Positions 1-14,318 of a DNA stretch of 64,000 bases are shown piece by piece (the stretch's first letter is position 1; every line of letters begins with the position of its first letter). The position numbers and the translations under genes are program-made. A model generated the notes under the pieces. The model did not search any database, was not told where the DNA came from, and saw only the letters and a list, made by a program, of their open reading frames with translations. Origin of the DNA: Archegozetes longisetosus (lineage: Eukaryota; Arthropoda; Arachnida; Sarcoptiformes; Trhypochthoniidae). Location of the stretch: NCBI GenBank assembly GCA_018873245.2, contig JAEMBT020000004.1:4016573-4080572 (forward strand). The letters are read 5' to 3'.

Positions 1-3000
1 TGACTAATATTTATTTATAAATTCCTATTAAAATTGATGAAATTGGTAATAAATTTGGTCAAGTTATGACCAACGTACGAGTTTTAACATTTTTTACTGC
101 ACTTGAAGGTAAACTTGAAAAAGAAATTATATTTGTTTCAAATAATTTAACTATTCATTAATAGCTGAACAGTAAAAGCAATTTGACAACAATCTCTTCG
201 GACCCTTCGAAGATTCAATAGAATAAGTAATGAATACAAGATTTAAATGAGTTTTCTTTCATGTAAGTTAAAGTACAGTTTCAAATTAAAAAATATCTAT
301 AGCCTTAAACTGGAAGATTTGCAAGCAAACAAATTTTGTTCAATCACAATGTCTCATTTGTAATTGTCGCTGCCTTTCACTATGAGACCCTCCGCGCTAT
401 ACATCAATAGAAGTCATATTTAGTCCTTTTATCTGATCGGAAGACCATTAGACCAGTGGCTCGAAAACCAGTACTATCTCTACTTTGAATGCTAAATTGC
501 AAATATATTGCATGCAATCTAAATATACATCGAATAATTGAATATTAATGCGGAATTGCTGTCAAAATGAGTTTGTCTGCGAAATTATTGAGGCGAACAC
601 TTTTCAATTGAGATCAAGAGAGTAATTTAATATCGTCTTACATAACAAGTTATTGAAAAATATGCTTCTGTTACATATTGTTTTGATCGAGGTTTATATT
701 TAGTGAGTATAAAAGACAGTACTGTATAGTTATTTTGTATGCAAGTCATCATTCGATTCCTGTTTTTAACGTTGCGGGCCTTTAAACTCTTGAAGACATC
801 ACTTGTTTCTTATACATGAAATCGCGAGTACACAATAGTTTTCTTCCTTCTCTTCGTGCTCTGTCCTATTCGCCACGCATTTCAGTTTTCAATTGATTTT
901 CTAATTTATTGGCCTAACAAAAAGCATTGACAGAATTTGCCGCTAACAAACTCTTGCCCTCTATCAAACCATTCATTTGGTTCATCGCACCGCACACAAC
1001 CACAAAAATCTAATCAAAAAGATATTCTGCAAAATTTCTCATTTTCTTAAAAATTTAATTTTATTATCTGCTAAATATTATAAATTGCAATCTGAAGCTC
1101 ATGGCTCAGAATAGAGTGAAAACACGATGCTTTTCAAATCCTGATTTTCAAGTCAACAAAAATAACTATAATTTAAATTCAAAGTTCAGTTCGAAATGCA
1201 TTGTTTTGACTGAAAATTTTGCCTACAATTGAAAACCGGTCAATTGAGGCAGTGATAGATTCAGTAGCAATTTCATAGGTATGGCTACCGATATTTTCTT
1301 TCAGTTTTTCAATATCTGCATGTATTTCATGCAACATCACAAGCGTATCAGTGATAGGGATCTCGATCCCTAACTCTTATTTTTTAGCGGTGTTATCGCC
1401 CTAAAAACAAGGAGCTAAGGCTAACCTAATGTTTCAGTTGAAATCAAGAGGAGAAATCTCTTGGCGTACAGTAAACTTTGAAAGATGAATTTTATGTAAG
1501 AAGTAACATCGCAACTATTCAGGAACTTTGCTTGCCTTCAGCGAATATATCGAGGTAGACGATATACAGTATAATGATTAGCATTACTATAACATTACTC
1601 TGGAATAAATAAGCCACGATCCGAATGAAAGGGGATGAGCTGATCACGACTCGACAAATGTTGCTGTTTTCTTGTTTGGGCTTATGCATAGTCTTTCACT
1701 CACTATTGCTTGTTTAGCGGTGGTGAGTTTTTCTTAATTCCTGCTGGAAAATTGTGCGGCAAATTTTTAAAAAATTACTCCACATAATATACAACTTTTT
1801 CATCTCTCTTAAACTTGAGTCTTGAAATTGTTTTTTGAACGAGAGTAATGAACAAACTCGAGAAATTTTCTCGTAATTTGTTATTGAAGTCTATGGTAAC
1901 ATGGCTTGTCTATTTAGTTATGCGTTGCTCCAAAATTAGTCACAATTCGTGTTCTGACCATTTTATGGTGAACAATTTAACGACTGAGCGCCCTTAGCGC
2001 CGGGCCAACAGCGCACGATTTTCTGGGCCTGATATAAATTTTACTTTCAATCCAAATTCAAAATCCCTGCGTAATTACAATTCATATATCATCATCGTTT
2101 CTAATACATTGGTATCGTCTTTCTCGTTGAACGTCATAACGACTCACTTTCAAGATAAATTAAAATTTGAAGGTTTTTTGGGTAAAAATACAAAAATTTA
2201 TATTTAGCTGAAAATTGTTGTGGAGAAAAGAGCAAAAGTGATGTTTTAAAAATTGGCTTCAATGTTGAAGTTTGATGCATTAGCCAATAAGAGTAATGTT
2301 AGGCATGAATTACTATCTAAACCCGATTCAATTACTAATGAAATGTATCTTAAGAAAAATTTTAATTTAATTTGAAACCCCCGATACCTACCCTGATCTA
2401 GACATGCCCTTAGGGCTAAACTAAATTTAGTAGATATTTATTGATAAAGTTTATTTGCCAACTGTCAAGTGATGGCAATCTTTGTTTTTTATCGAGACAT
2501 ACAATCAATGCTAAATTTATTTCAGGAGCCAAATCAAATTGTTTAAAGCGTTTTTAGTTATTTTAGTACCAAATTTGGGTTATCTAAAGCTATTTTGTAA
2601 ATTCGATTCGGTCGTGATGATTGTTTAATCAAAAAATTTTCTAACTTTACTTAAGGGAAACTCAAACATGAGTTTTTCATTGTTTAAGACTTTTGACCAG
2701 ATGCAACAATCGTTATCTTCAAATTATAAGAACATGTTTATAAGTTGATGACTTATCTGCTAATTCAATAAACTCTAACATAACTGAAGTTATTATAGAC
2801 ATAATACGTCAGTGTTATTATTAGAGACAATCGTAGTAACATTAAACTAACTCATTGTTCTTTTAGTTATACAAATATTACATTTTCCAATACTTCAATT
2901 AAGTCAGCATTAGATGGACTTCGAGAGCCACCCCTTCAGCCTCTCGCACTCTAATCACTGCTATTTTGTTCTACCTTTAGAGTATTAATAATATTAGTAA

Positions 3001-6000
3001 TGACACAGACTATATATTTAGCGAGTTCGAGCTTTACTAGACGAAAAGTTGAGCTATGTGCAGTTCAATCGTGGTTTATTTACATCGTTATTGATTTTTA
3101 TTATGACGCTCTAATGCTTCCTTAATTATCCATAAAGACCAATAAAAGGGCTATGATTTTTATTCGAATACTTTATTTGCTTTGTGCCTCATAAAATATC
3201 AATTACAAGTCGCCCAAATTGCAGCCCATAAGAAAACATTGCGTTTGATAATAGATTTTAAAATACCGGATAAATAAGAAGATATCGCACAAAGACAATT
3301 GAATCATCTGATGGGGTAAAAAACGTGGAACGCTAGCAGAGTTGAACTAAAACAACAATACTTCAATTTGATGGCTAATTATGATTGAAAAAAATAACAT
3401 TTCATACTCGCATTTATACCTGTCTCCATAAAAATTTCAAATCAACTTTTCCGCATACTTTCCTACAGTATCTCTGCTTAACTGATAATCTTTTTTCATA
3501 TAATGCAGACAATCATTTAGGGTCATCAGTAGATCTTGTCATTTATCCTTTGTGTTAAGTTATGAGAAGTGAACTTCAGTTTCAGTAATAAATTGTTACA
3601 AAATAAGATTGAGCTGAACACGTATTTTAGATTAAGAGACAAGAAATAGATTTGATTTTGTGTTTCTATTGCTGTTAATTATTATTTTGCTATTTTGTCA
3701 GTAGTTTGTGTTATTCATGCCATTTATCATTCTATCATTTAGTGAGTCAATCATTGCAGATGGTTTTAGTTAAGCTCAAAATTGAAATGTTAAAAAAGCA
3801 ATAGAACTGAAAACAAGTTTAGTTTAGCTAACTTTAGACATGAAAAATGCGTTATTATATCATTTAGCCTGAAAGACGTGGTTTTGTCGATAGAAACACT
3901 AAAATTGATGTGACTCTTAAACTAAATTATCTTAATTTCTAAGTGACTTGAGTTGAAAATATTAGCTGAAAATAAAGTTTCAGTACATCTGTTACTGAAG
4001 GTTTGTTTCCAATGTTGAGTAGTACTAGTAGTGAGTACGCAAATAGTGGGACAAAGTTTTTTTTAGAGGGGAAATAATGAATTGATGAGAAAACGTGTGC
4101 TTTTTGGTTACATCCCTCGGTTTTTACAAAAGAGATCCCAAGAGAATGTAGGTTTTATGTAACATTTTCACTACTGTTTCACTTGATGCCCACTGCGTTT
4201 TTATGCATCGTTAACTATCGATGTAATACAAAACCTCATTTCGACCATTACTAAATTTTTTTCCTCAACTCCTGTTATCAGATTTTTGTTTGAATTCTGA
4301 GTTTGGGTTTTGTGGGAATATTAAATATTATTACTGAATCATGTCTAGCGTAACAAGCTTTCAGCTTGTTTTAAAAAAATAAGTTCAGTTATCGACAAAT
4401 TCTAAATGTTTCATCTATATGCATATAAATTGTATTATTATATAACAAGACTGAAGACAATGAAAAAATAATTTGATCCAGAGCTTCATTAAATTTGAGA
4501 CTTTACCTGACTTACTGAGAATTAATGGTTTTTAAATCAGAGCATAGTTGTTGTTGATGATAACAATAAAAAAATGCTCAAGTCCGTCAATCAGTTTGCG
4601 TTATAAGAAGTATGAGATGAGTTGCAAATATAACGTTTTATTGATTAACATATTAAAAAATAAAAATGATAAGACAAAGTTTAGCCTAGAGTGAAAATAT
4701 TTTGGTGCCTCTCAGGCAAGCTTCACTTTATTCAAATCGATCGATCCTATCATTTACTTCAGTTTTGACTCGACTGGAATGTATTCTTCTTCGATCAGTT
4801 TTGGTATTGAGTTTTAGATAAAAGTAGAGAAAAAATTCAAACACAGAGATTTAGACATTTAAAAATTTTCCAATGTTGAAAAAGCAGTTTAAGATTTGAT
4901 AAATTTTTTTGTCAGCAAACTTATTTTTAGCTGTAAAATAGATGCATAATATGTTATTTGTTATGCAAGCGTTTGCCAATCAGATCAGAGTTCACGTAGA
5001 GTTCAACACAAAAATACAAATTATTTGTTAGGCTAAAATCTCTTTCTCTGAACATTTTCTCTGCTTTCGTTTACTGTCTCACACTTTGACTGTACTGGAA
5101 ATAAATGCTCAATAATTTGCTATTTCCTCTCAATCTATCATCCATTTAGTCGAAACATTTATTGTAGACAAAAATAAAAGCCATTTAGTTGACTGCTTGT
5201 CAATATTAAAGTAATGCTCTCTCCCATGAATTTCACTTTATTTTTTATATTGAAATGCAGTTATCAAAGAGAAGAGTCCTTCAATCATGCAAAATATGAG
5301 AAATAAGTAGCACTACAAAGAAGAATAGGTTAAAAGTATCCATTTTTAAGCTTACTGTTCGTCAACAAACAAAAGCAATATTATGCTAATTCGGTTGTAT
5401 TGAAGCGCATACGTTTCAAGTTTATTCGCAAATGGTTTCCACTGTATGAATGTGTATGAATGAAGCCTTGTTATATTTAGTGTATCATACCTTTAAAAGC
5501 TACCATAAAAACATTAATGCACTTTTAAAGTCAATTTTCAGTAAATACATTAATGCTTTTGAGCCACAATTTTGTGATGCGTTACAGATGCATAAGTTGT
5601 AACATTTCCCTAAGAAAAAAAAGCAAGCAACTCCAAATTGTCCAATATTTTAAAAGCTGAATATAATTGTGTGCGCTCTATCATAGTAGTCAAATATAGC
5701 TTATATGTTCCCAATGGTTGAACACGACTTGGGTTTTATATTCATTCATTTCCTGTTATATATTTATCTGGCATTTTTGACTAATATACTACAAGATGCT
5801 ATCATTTGCTTGAGGCCAAATTACGGCTCAAAGGATATCGACAATTGTTGTGCTGATAAAATGTCAAGATTTTATTTGTCTTCACTAAGTTCACGCTTTA
5901 ATTCAGTGATGAAGCTATGAATTCCGCCTACTTTTTAACGTTAACTCTAGACTTATTCAGAATTACAAAACAATAAAGAGCTTAAAGTGTTGTATCTTTT

Positions 6001-9000
6001 CTATGAATAGTGAGCGTTAGTTTTATTGTTGGTATTTAATTGTTGTGCGGAATGGCTGATTTCTCTCTAGATTTGGCGTTGTTTGAAAAAGTTTGAACCG
6101 ATAAATCCTTATATAATAGCACAACAGATTTCTTAATATTGATCAATCATGTTTTGTTTTAGGTTACAAAAGCTTAAATGCCCAACTTTGAAAGTATGCT
6201 CACAATTTTTCTCGAATCTTGCACTTTTTATTACTAAACAAAAAGCCGTTTTCCTTTTAGTTATTTTATTTTATTCACGTTTATATTCGACTGTGAGGAT
6301 TTATTATTGTTTAAACTTAGTTAAACTAATGCATTCTTTGTTTCTAAGCTCTTAAATCTTTTAAAAGCAATGCTCTCTATTATTACTTTACTCTTTCATT
6401 CGCAACTACAACTTTTGAGCCAATAAATTTTGGTCCATTAAAACTTTTTCTCAGCTCAAGGTTCGAGTATTGAGAGAGTCGCAATTTTTTGTTTTTGTTT
6501 CTTTATGGAAAAACGTGCACGACTTACTGTAGTATTCAATTAGAATTAATTGTAAAGTTGCAGTTATTATGTTTATGGAGTTAGACTAGTATTCGAGTTG
6601 ACTGCATAAAAGTATTGCTTTCTATACACATTACAATCCTGGAGCAATCCGAGTGCAAATTCAATTAATTTGTACTTTATTCTCAGTCTGCTTGCTTCGT
6701 ATAAGCTGTCACTTATAGACAATATATTGACATTCCGTGATATTTAACGTCGAGCTATAAATTACTCTATTAATGGACTTATGAGAATTTCTTCTTTATA
6801 ACGGAGTATAAGCGACAAAACTATTTTTCAGCTATTGATCAACAACTGGAACACTGTGTCCTCTTGGGTCATATAAGTTTGAAAAAAGCTCACAATAAAG
6901 CAATTTACCATAAAAATTCAATATTCCAGCAAACATACAAAATATCTATTCGTATAAATCAAACAAAAATTGTTTATTTCATAAAAAAATGTTTCATTTT
7001 ATTGACTAGACTGAAAATACTAAAATTTTGTTCTATATCTAAAATACTTCCTGCATAAGAATGTTTCTCTACTTAAGAAATAGGGCCATAAAAAATGGAG
7101 AGCATTTATTTTTTTGATATAAGATTTTATATGAATATATGATTTAGCGATCCAATCTCGCCCTTGTAGGCCGCATATTATCATTATTATTATTGTTGTC
7201 TGTCGTCATATTGAAGAGTTATTTGCAACTGTTGATTATATGTTAGTGAAGTCCATGAGTTGATGGCCAATTGCCGGCAACTATTTTCCATGTTTTCTAA
7301 TGGCAATAATTCTTTTTCTATCATTCTTGCTACTAGTTAGTGTTTTTCTCGCCTTTTTGTACGCCACACCGAAAATCCACCTCTAGTTAGTCTTTGTTGT
7401 TGGCAGTTATCTATCGGTAGATCGCGTTTTTCATTCCTCTTTAGTCCGCCTTTTATGCAATTTTCATGTTGGCCTTCTTTTTACATTTTACATTATTTTT
7501 TCGCTCTAACATCATCAGAAGGTTTGGTTAGTATTTATGCGAATCAGTTTTGGATCTATTGTTGAAATGTTGCTCAACAATCATTATGTGATTATTGCAA
7601 CCTTTAAATCAATTGCCGTTATATCGAAGAAAGAGACCAAGTATTTTGTTGCACAGTTAACACTCTTACCGCTACCTAATTTGGCAACTTTTCATCAAGA
7701 TTTTCATCTATTTCTTAACTGATTTTTCTGTAGGATCAAAAGATTGTTTCGATCAAAATTGTAATGATTTCTACTTTGAATTTTGTCAAACTAGAAGTTG
7801 TTTCGTGCTGTTCCAAAGCACATCATTTTGACCTTAAGGAATATCTAAAATCAATTCAAGTATTTTAAGTTAAAGTTTGAAAAAGTACTCTGCTCACAAA
7901 AGGTTATAAGAACTATAATCTGAAATGAAATTCGTTAAAATTATGTTCAATATCTCTGAAAGGGATCTCGGATTCCTTGTGATACAATTTTTTATTACCA
8001 CTCGAATTGCTACTAGGATTTCGATTAGATTAGATTTTTTGAGCTCGCTTTCAAAGCTTCTGTATTAATGCGCTCCCAAAAAAGAGAATCATTTGATCAC
8101 ATCACTCACTTAAGCGATGCGTAAGCCACGTATAAAAATTTAGATTTGAATTTAGAATAGAACGTAATTTAATTTGGTTATTTACTCAAAGACGCACGAG
8201 TAAACTATGAGATCTGGTTAATTTACGTTTATGGATGTGTATATGCCAGTCATGTTAGCAGTAAAAACATAATTGCATCGATTTATTAGAGAGGATAACT
8301 AAATTGATTTATCCTTTCTTTTTGCGTTAAAAGTCTGTACAAACACCAGTTACAGTATCCATCTATCTGTTTATCTATCATATGGTCTTTAGGATGCACT
8401 GCTCGAATCAATACAAGTGTATGTTTAACTCCATGTCTGTTTTCATATGACTCTCGAGTATAATTGGTAGAATTGTGAACTAGTCTCTGATAATATGTAT
8501 GAGTAGAAGTAGGATTTGATGTCTTCCACCTCCCACGATGACTATTGGCACAAGACATTTGATTAGTTGAATGGTGAGCGAAATGATAGAATAAGGACAA
8601 AGTTGAAGAATGTTTTTTTGTGGAAGATATGTGTTCGGATATGATATTTATGAGAAGTAAGGCTAAGAATGTTATTTTAAAGGGTCATTGCTTTATCATT
8701 ATTAAGCAATATTGCATAAAAACATATACATATATAGTTCACGTATACCAATAGTGGCGGAACTGAATATCAATGTCGTCTCTGAATTTCATGTCTCACT
8801 GGATTTCTCGTCGAAGAATAAGAAATGCTCGAAGAAATATACTCATACTTAGTAAAAGTTTCACTTTTACTTCTTTGATCAGTTGAAGCGTAACTGTTCA
8901 AAAAGCGTAGAGCAACACAGAGGACGAACACATCAAAGTCAATGTTGCTATCATTTACTCAAATAATACTTATTCCATACGATTTATGTCTGAAAAAAAG

Positions 9001-9400
9001 GATTTTCGATGATTTATACTCACTCTTAGCTGAAAAAACAAGGATATTGTACTTGTAGTGCTTCATTTCATACTAATGACTAATTAATGAGTGGGCAGAC
9101 ACTGGCAATTAGTTGTGACAATACTAACTGAAAAAACTTTTTTCTATTTATATTTACAGTATTTTGACTACCTGTAAAAGTGTGATGCTCTTTCAATATG
9201 TTCACCATAGATTCGTTTGAAAGATATTTGTAATATCTGACACAAATTTATTATTGAATCGCATTAAAGCTCTGCTCAAACGTTTCGTTAATGCATTAAA
9301 AAACTGATCACACGTTTAGATTGAATATTTTTAGTATTTTGTACTTTAGGTTGAGACAATTTTTCGAAAGATTGTTGATTGCAGTGCACTATTAGCTAAT
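1..9400. other. gene-poor AT-rich DNA, intergenic or 5' intron of the phosphatase gene
   Basis: No reading frame here is long, has a recognisable domain, or is bounded by matching splice sites. The longest open frame (8286-8600, minus, 104 codons) has no family signature that I recognise. Because the first visible exon of the downstream phosphatase gene begins in mid-protein, missing upstream exons (signal peptide, any N-terminal domain) must lie here or beyond the left edge, and much of this could be intron. Short hairpins occur, for example around 1355-1372 and 4350-4370, but none looks functional. Confidence 0.5.
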
Positions 9401-9469
9401 CTCAAAAATGACAAGGTTTTTCCAAATCAGCACATTTCCGTTTTATTCGTTGGTAATGATGATAGAAGT

Positions 9470-9491
9470 AATAATAATAATAATAATAATT
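9470..9491 (+). repeat. (TAA)n microsatellite
   Basis: About seven perfect AAT/TAA units. They lie inside the open frame 9408-9635 and are read there as a run of isoleucines. Confidence 0.8.
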
Positions 9492-9499
9492 GCTTATAA

Positions 9500-9635
9500 T
9501 AAATGCACTAAAAAGTGTTTTGCGAAGTATGGGAAATTGGACTTTTCTCCGCACTTGGCCAGTATTGGAGAACCATATGAAGAAGTTTTGTTACGGGTTG
9601 CCGATCGGGCTGATGATTATCAGTGTGTAGTTTGA
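9500..9635 (+). pseudogene. possible Ig-like coding relic
   Basis: The end of an open frame reads LLRVADRADDYQCVV before a stop. This resembles the F-strand of immunoglobulin domains (hydrophobic-x-hydrophobic, then D-x-x-x-Y-x-C). Base composition is less AT-rich than the flanks. No convincing acceptor precedes it and the possible donors after it (GTGTAG, GTTTGA) are weak. It could be a decayed exon, an upstream exon of the phosphatase gene, or chance. Confidence 0.15.
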
Positions 9636-10578
9636 GTAGATATTTCCTTTTTTTCATCTACTAGTCTTCTAGTTTGTGTCATTTACTTTATTTTTTTCCA
9701 TTCATAAAACTTATTATATTTGTCTATTAACTTGATTTTGAATGCGGTTTCATTTGTTATGCAACACTGCATTTCTTGCATTATTCACAATTCGCTTAAA
9801 TTTCTTTGTTGTCAATCTAAACTTTAGAAGAGAAATATGTATTTTTTAACCTCTTTTCAACGTATACTTTCATCTATTCATAATCTATAAAGCGATAAAC
9901 TTTATACAGTTTTCGTCACTTTGTTGTTAGTAATTCAAAACTGAGATCACTTCGAAATGAAGTTTTTAAACAAAAATCCATAAGAACTTTATCGAGCGTC
10001 AGAGGATTTACGGTTAATAAATAAAGGAGTACTTTCTCTCTTAAACATATCATTGTTATTTAAACAGCATTTATGCAAAATACCTCAATTCACACAATAG
10101 TCAAATATTTTTTGTAAAAATATACTTTTGATCCACAGTCATAACGAGACGATTGTTTGTAGAAAATATGAAAAACATCGTATTCTTTAAAATTGAAATT
10201 TTATTGACTTTGCAAAAGGGAAAGCATGAAATTTCCATATAAATACTGTTGACCTTTTTCGTGACCTCTCTCTGTAGTGTTTCTCATCTTGTTTTCAATT
10301 GTGTACTACTAGAAAATAGTTTTGCAATGTTTCTCATTAAAAAACAGTAGGGAATAATATGCTGAATGGGTGGGTCAGTATAGTTAGCAAATATGTAACT
10401 TTACAAATAACTGTGTGTTAAACCACTTAAAACACTCATTGCACTGAACAGTGCAGTAGTAAAAAAGTAGTGACCGCATAACCATTGCATATATTTCTAG
10501 AATCTCGCAAAGGCGAGATTTGTCAGCATAACAAGTCTTTTGGTGCAATAGATAATCACTTCTCCAATACAGCTATTA

Positions 10579-10728
10579 TTATGGCGCCGGTGCGAGATTT
10601 CTGCGAAGAGTCTCGATGTCGAGGTCGTCTTCAGTCGTGATTAAGTCAGTGGAAGTGTGTTTCTCGGGGTATAGGATGATCGCTTCTACTTCTTTATGGC
10701 TACTGTAGATGTATTTTGACGCCTCCAG
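10579..10728 (-). pseudogene. possible piggyBac-type transposase N-terminal relic
   Basis: A stop-to-stop frame of 49 codons lies in a local GC-richer patch. It contains ILYPEKHTSTDLITTEDD followed by LRRNLAPAP. This resembles the acidic N-terminal stretch of piggyBac-derived transposases (hydrophobic-PP-x, TDEDSxDED, then L-x-x-x-L-x-A-x-A). No DDE domain is visible on either side, so it would be a fragment. The assignment rests on a short degenerate motif and is tentative. Confidence 0.22.
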
Positions 10729-13700
10729 CTATGTATTAGACAGAAAATACTTAAAATTATACCTGAAATAAGGCAAAATGTTCTGAGTGGGGGAACCAAT
10801 CGCTTCGAGGAATAGCTCCAACATTTTGATTACTAGCAATTTGAAAGTTCGAACACTTGACTAACAGAAAATAATTAAAAATATTAAAGAGAGGAAACTT
10901 TTTCGCTAAATAACTAAGATTTTAGTGGAGTTTCGTTTGGAAACAATATTTAGCTTTTAGAGCAGATGCGGCAATAATTTGCTGCTTTGGTTAGTGCGAG
11001 TTATAAAACAGTTTTTTTGTGATGTGGTCTGACTTGTTTAAAGATTTAACGAAAATTTCGCAAAGAGTAGTCCTTTAATTTTAGGCTTGAGTAGATTCAC
11101 ATCAATAATTCCTAAGGTATAACATATGCTTAGATTGTTTCAGGCGTTAATAGAGACAAATGTCTAGCAATTGTTCAGATAATTGTTTTTACTCTTCAAA
11201 GTGGTTCAAATTATTTCCTTCATCGCATTAATCATACGATATTTGGTAAAATTTGAAATTTTTCAGCTTCAATATTGAGAAACTAAAGCTTGAAATTGAA
11301 GAGGCTTTCAACTTACATAACTATAAGCTATTTTGCGTACGTGCAAATTAAAATGCCAATAATTAATACTGAATATAATTATTTGGAAAAGAAAACACAG
11401 TGTGTGGCAAATAACAAGTTACGATCGATAATTTCATTAAACTTAAATCTAAACAGTGTATGCTTTAGGTGCACTTCACTCTAGCATTACTGTGAAGGTA
11501 TTTACTATAGAGGTGGCCTTAAGCATACTGCAGATTACTTTCTCTTATTTCAATTTATGTAATGTATTATTATTTACCCGTTCGTCGCCCATCACAGACA
11601 CTATCAATTTGTGTTTCAATCAAGAGTGAGACACAGCTAACTATACGTATAATTGCTATTAGAGCGCAATGTCATAAACCTTATCCAAAAGCGTACTCTG
11701 ACTTGGCATTAGTTATAAACAATTTGTGATTTTTTAGCTTCACTAATGGCAGACGTCGAACGAACACTGAATACTCTAGAGTTAATTTGACGTTTGACTT
11801 TAACGCAGTTGAGGGTTAAGGTTAGAATTATCGACTTAAGTATACTATTGCTTGAGCTGGAATTAATTTTTGGGAAAATAATTCTAATGGGCACCATGCG
11901 CGACAACTTGTGCGCATCTAATAAGATGTTAAAACCAAAATTAATATAATGAATAATTTAATCGACTTGAACGCCACTTGTAATTGGTTTGTTTGCGTTC
12001 AATTCGCTTATCGAGAAGTTCATCAGCTTCATAATTGTGCGTTATTTGCAACCCTCACCTTAATATGCTTGATGTGCCTCTTGTTTATTATGCTTTGAAG
12101 TCTCGAATCTCTCACTTTCATCAGATTAAGGATTTTCTCATTATTAAGTTGAGTAACTCAATTATATCTATTAAGAGCGTTTGTAACACTTGAGATCAAA
12201 TTTCCTACTTAAACTTACAACCATTAAATTGAAGTCAACTTTTCAAATGTAATAACTTGTTCAAAAATGAACTTTAGTCTTGTACCATTAATTGCTTAAA
12301 TCGGATTATATGATCATCATTAACTATCAATTGAAGGTCCGGGTTTTTTCTCTTTTCGCAAACTTAATGCTTCAAATGCCAAGTAATCTTAAGTCTGTCA
12401 AATGATTTTTTTAGCCTCCAGTCCAACAATCTGGAGTTATATTGCTTTAACAGTAGATCACGACATTAAGCATTAATCGTAAAAACTTACATTAAATCCA
12501 CATTATATATGCATACTATTGACGTTAAAGTAAGCTTTAGTCAAAAAATATTGGATATTGCCATTACTACACATATAAAACAAGTAGGTTTCGATCGATC
12601 AACTTTTCCCTAATATTATGGTCAAATAGCTGTGTTGTTCGTGTCTAAAAATCAGTTTTCCTACATTAAGCTTAAAAGAGTTGGACGACATTTTCTTTAT
12701 ATTGTATTTGGAAATACACTATCAAATTTTCCTATTTGTGCAAACAATATTAGAATAGAAACTAGAATTTCCATTGAAATGAGCTTTTCAAGCAATAAAA
12801 TAACTTGTAAAAGTACGAGCTATTCAGGTATTCAATGAGCACTTCTAATGGAGTTGATGCTTATTAGGTGCTTTTGACAATTTCAACTACACAGAAAAGT
12901 CCAATACGTTGCTCTCATTATTCAGATTAAAAGGGATGAACAGAACTTCAGATACGGCGCTATTTTGAATGTCGAAATAATTTTGAGTTGAAAACAATAA
13001 GATTAATTAGTAAGATAAACTGCAATATTTGAGTGCAAGTCAAAATTGTAATTTTTTTAACAAAACACCCATTTGAATATTGAACTTTTTCATTCTCTTG
13101 TTAATCATTTTCTGCAAGATCCATTATATTTATAAATCAAAGGTTCCTTATCTAATTTATTATCTATAATGAGAATTCATATGAATATAAAAATGAGAAA
13201 AATTTGAATGCATTGAAGATAGTTCGAAATAAATTTTATAATTAATGAGATATGTCTAGATTCTTCAATAGACAAATTATGAAAAGAGATGGGCTACTGT
13301 TCAGGTATAAGAATGAACAAAAATATTTCTATCTTAAAATGCATTTATAATCTTAAAGATAATAGAGTAGTAGCAGACTAGACACTACCTACGCATGAGT
13401 TATATTCACAACTCTTGTAATAATCACAAAGTTATCTCATAAGTAATTCGCAACGTTTAGTACTAAAACTTTTTGTTTACTAAGAATTTCTGTTTGAGAG
13501 AGAGCCCAAAGCATTCTAAGGATTTTGCGCTAGTTTTTTTAAAGCGTTCACTTAATTCGTGACTATTAGTTCCGTTCCACAAGTCGTGATTGGGTAAGCC
13601 TTAAGATTTAGAATTGATAGGCATTCATTTTCGAGTGGTCTAATTAAAGTATTAGCATTATTTGAAGGCAATTCAATGGTTATCAATGCCTGTCCCTTTC

Positions 13701-14318
13701 AAGTTGGCATGAGATATGGGTAAGAGTGATGCCAATGATGCCAACGGGTATTTTGTTGTCTGTCGATCGCCAGATTCGAGCAGAGAGTAAGTCACGAAAA
13801 TCTAATCACTGGCCTTATTATGCATGACAATCATCCGATTTTGGATAGATTTTCGTTGGCTCTGATTTTACTTTCTATTAACTTTTGTTTTTCTATTCAC
13901 ATCAATTTGGCCTTACTTTCTAGCTTATAATCACTCTTCGAAACTTGATATACTTTATGAAAAACTAAGTGATCGATTTTAATTTGAAATTAGGTAAGAA
14001 TATATTGAAACCCGATTCCGGCTGTGCCTCAAAATCTAAGGTCTTGATAAAAATCAAGTCAAGAAAAAAGCTAAAATTATATATATATAGTAGGAGAGGA
14101 ATAATAATTGCTTTTCAATCATGTTTTTGAATGATAATAAGAGAGAAATTTAATGAAAGTTTTAACATAAGCTGCATATATTTGGGCACAAAATACTGTA
14201 CATAAAATGATGCATATTGTTTCTGATATTAAAACAATTAGAATTAATAATTGATTGCCATGTTCTAACAAAAGTTAATAAAAAGAGTAGCGAAACTAAC
14301 GATTAATTTGTATTGTAG
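10729..14318. other. non-coding DNA upstream of the first visible phosphatase exon
   Basis: AT-rich with no supported exon. It ends in the acceptor AG at 14317-14318 and is most likely the distal part of a long intron. Confidence 0.5.

Noticed and set aside
8286..8600. 104-codon open frame on the minus strand
   Set aside because: No family signature, no splice or promoter context, and composition like the surrounding non-coding DNA.
13741..13800. AG and GTAAGT pair enclosing 13 nt
   Set aside because: Too short for a credible exon and no coding signal; treated as chance.
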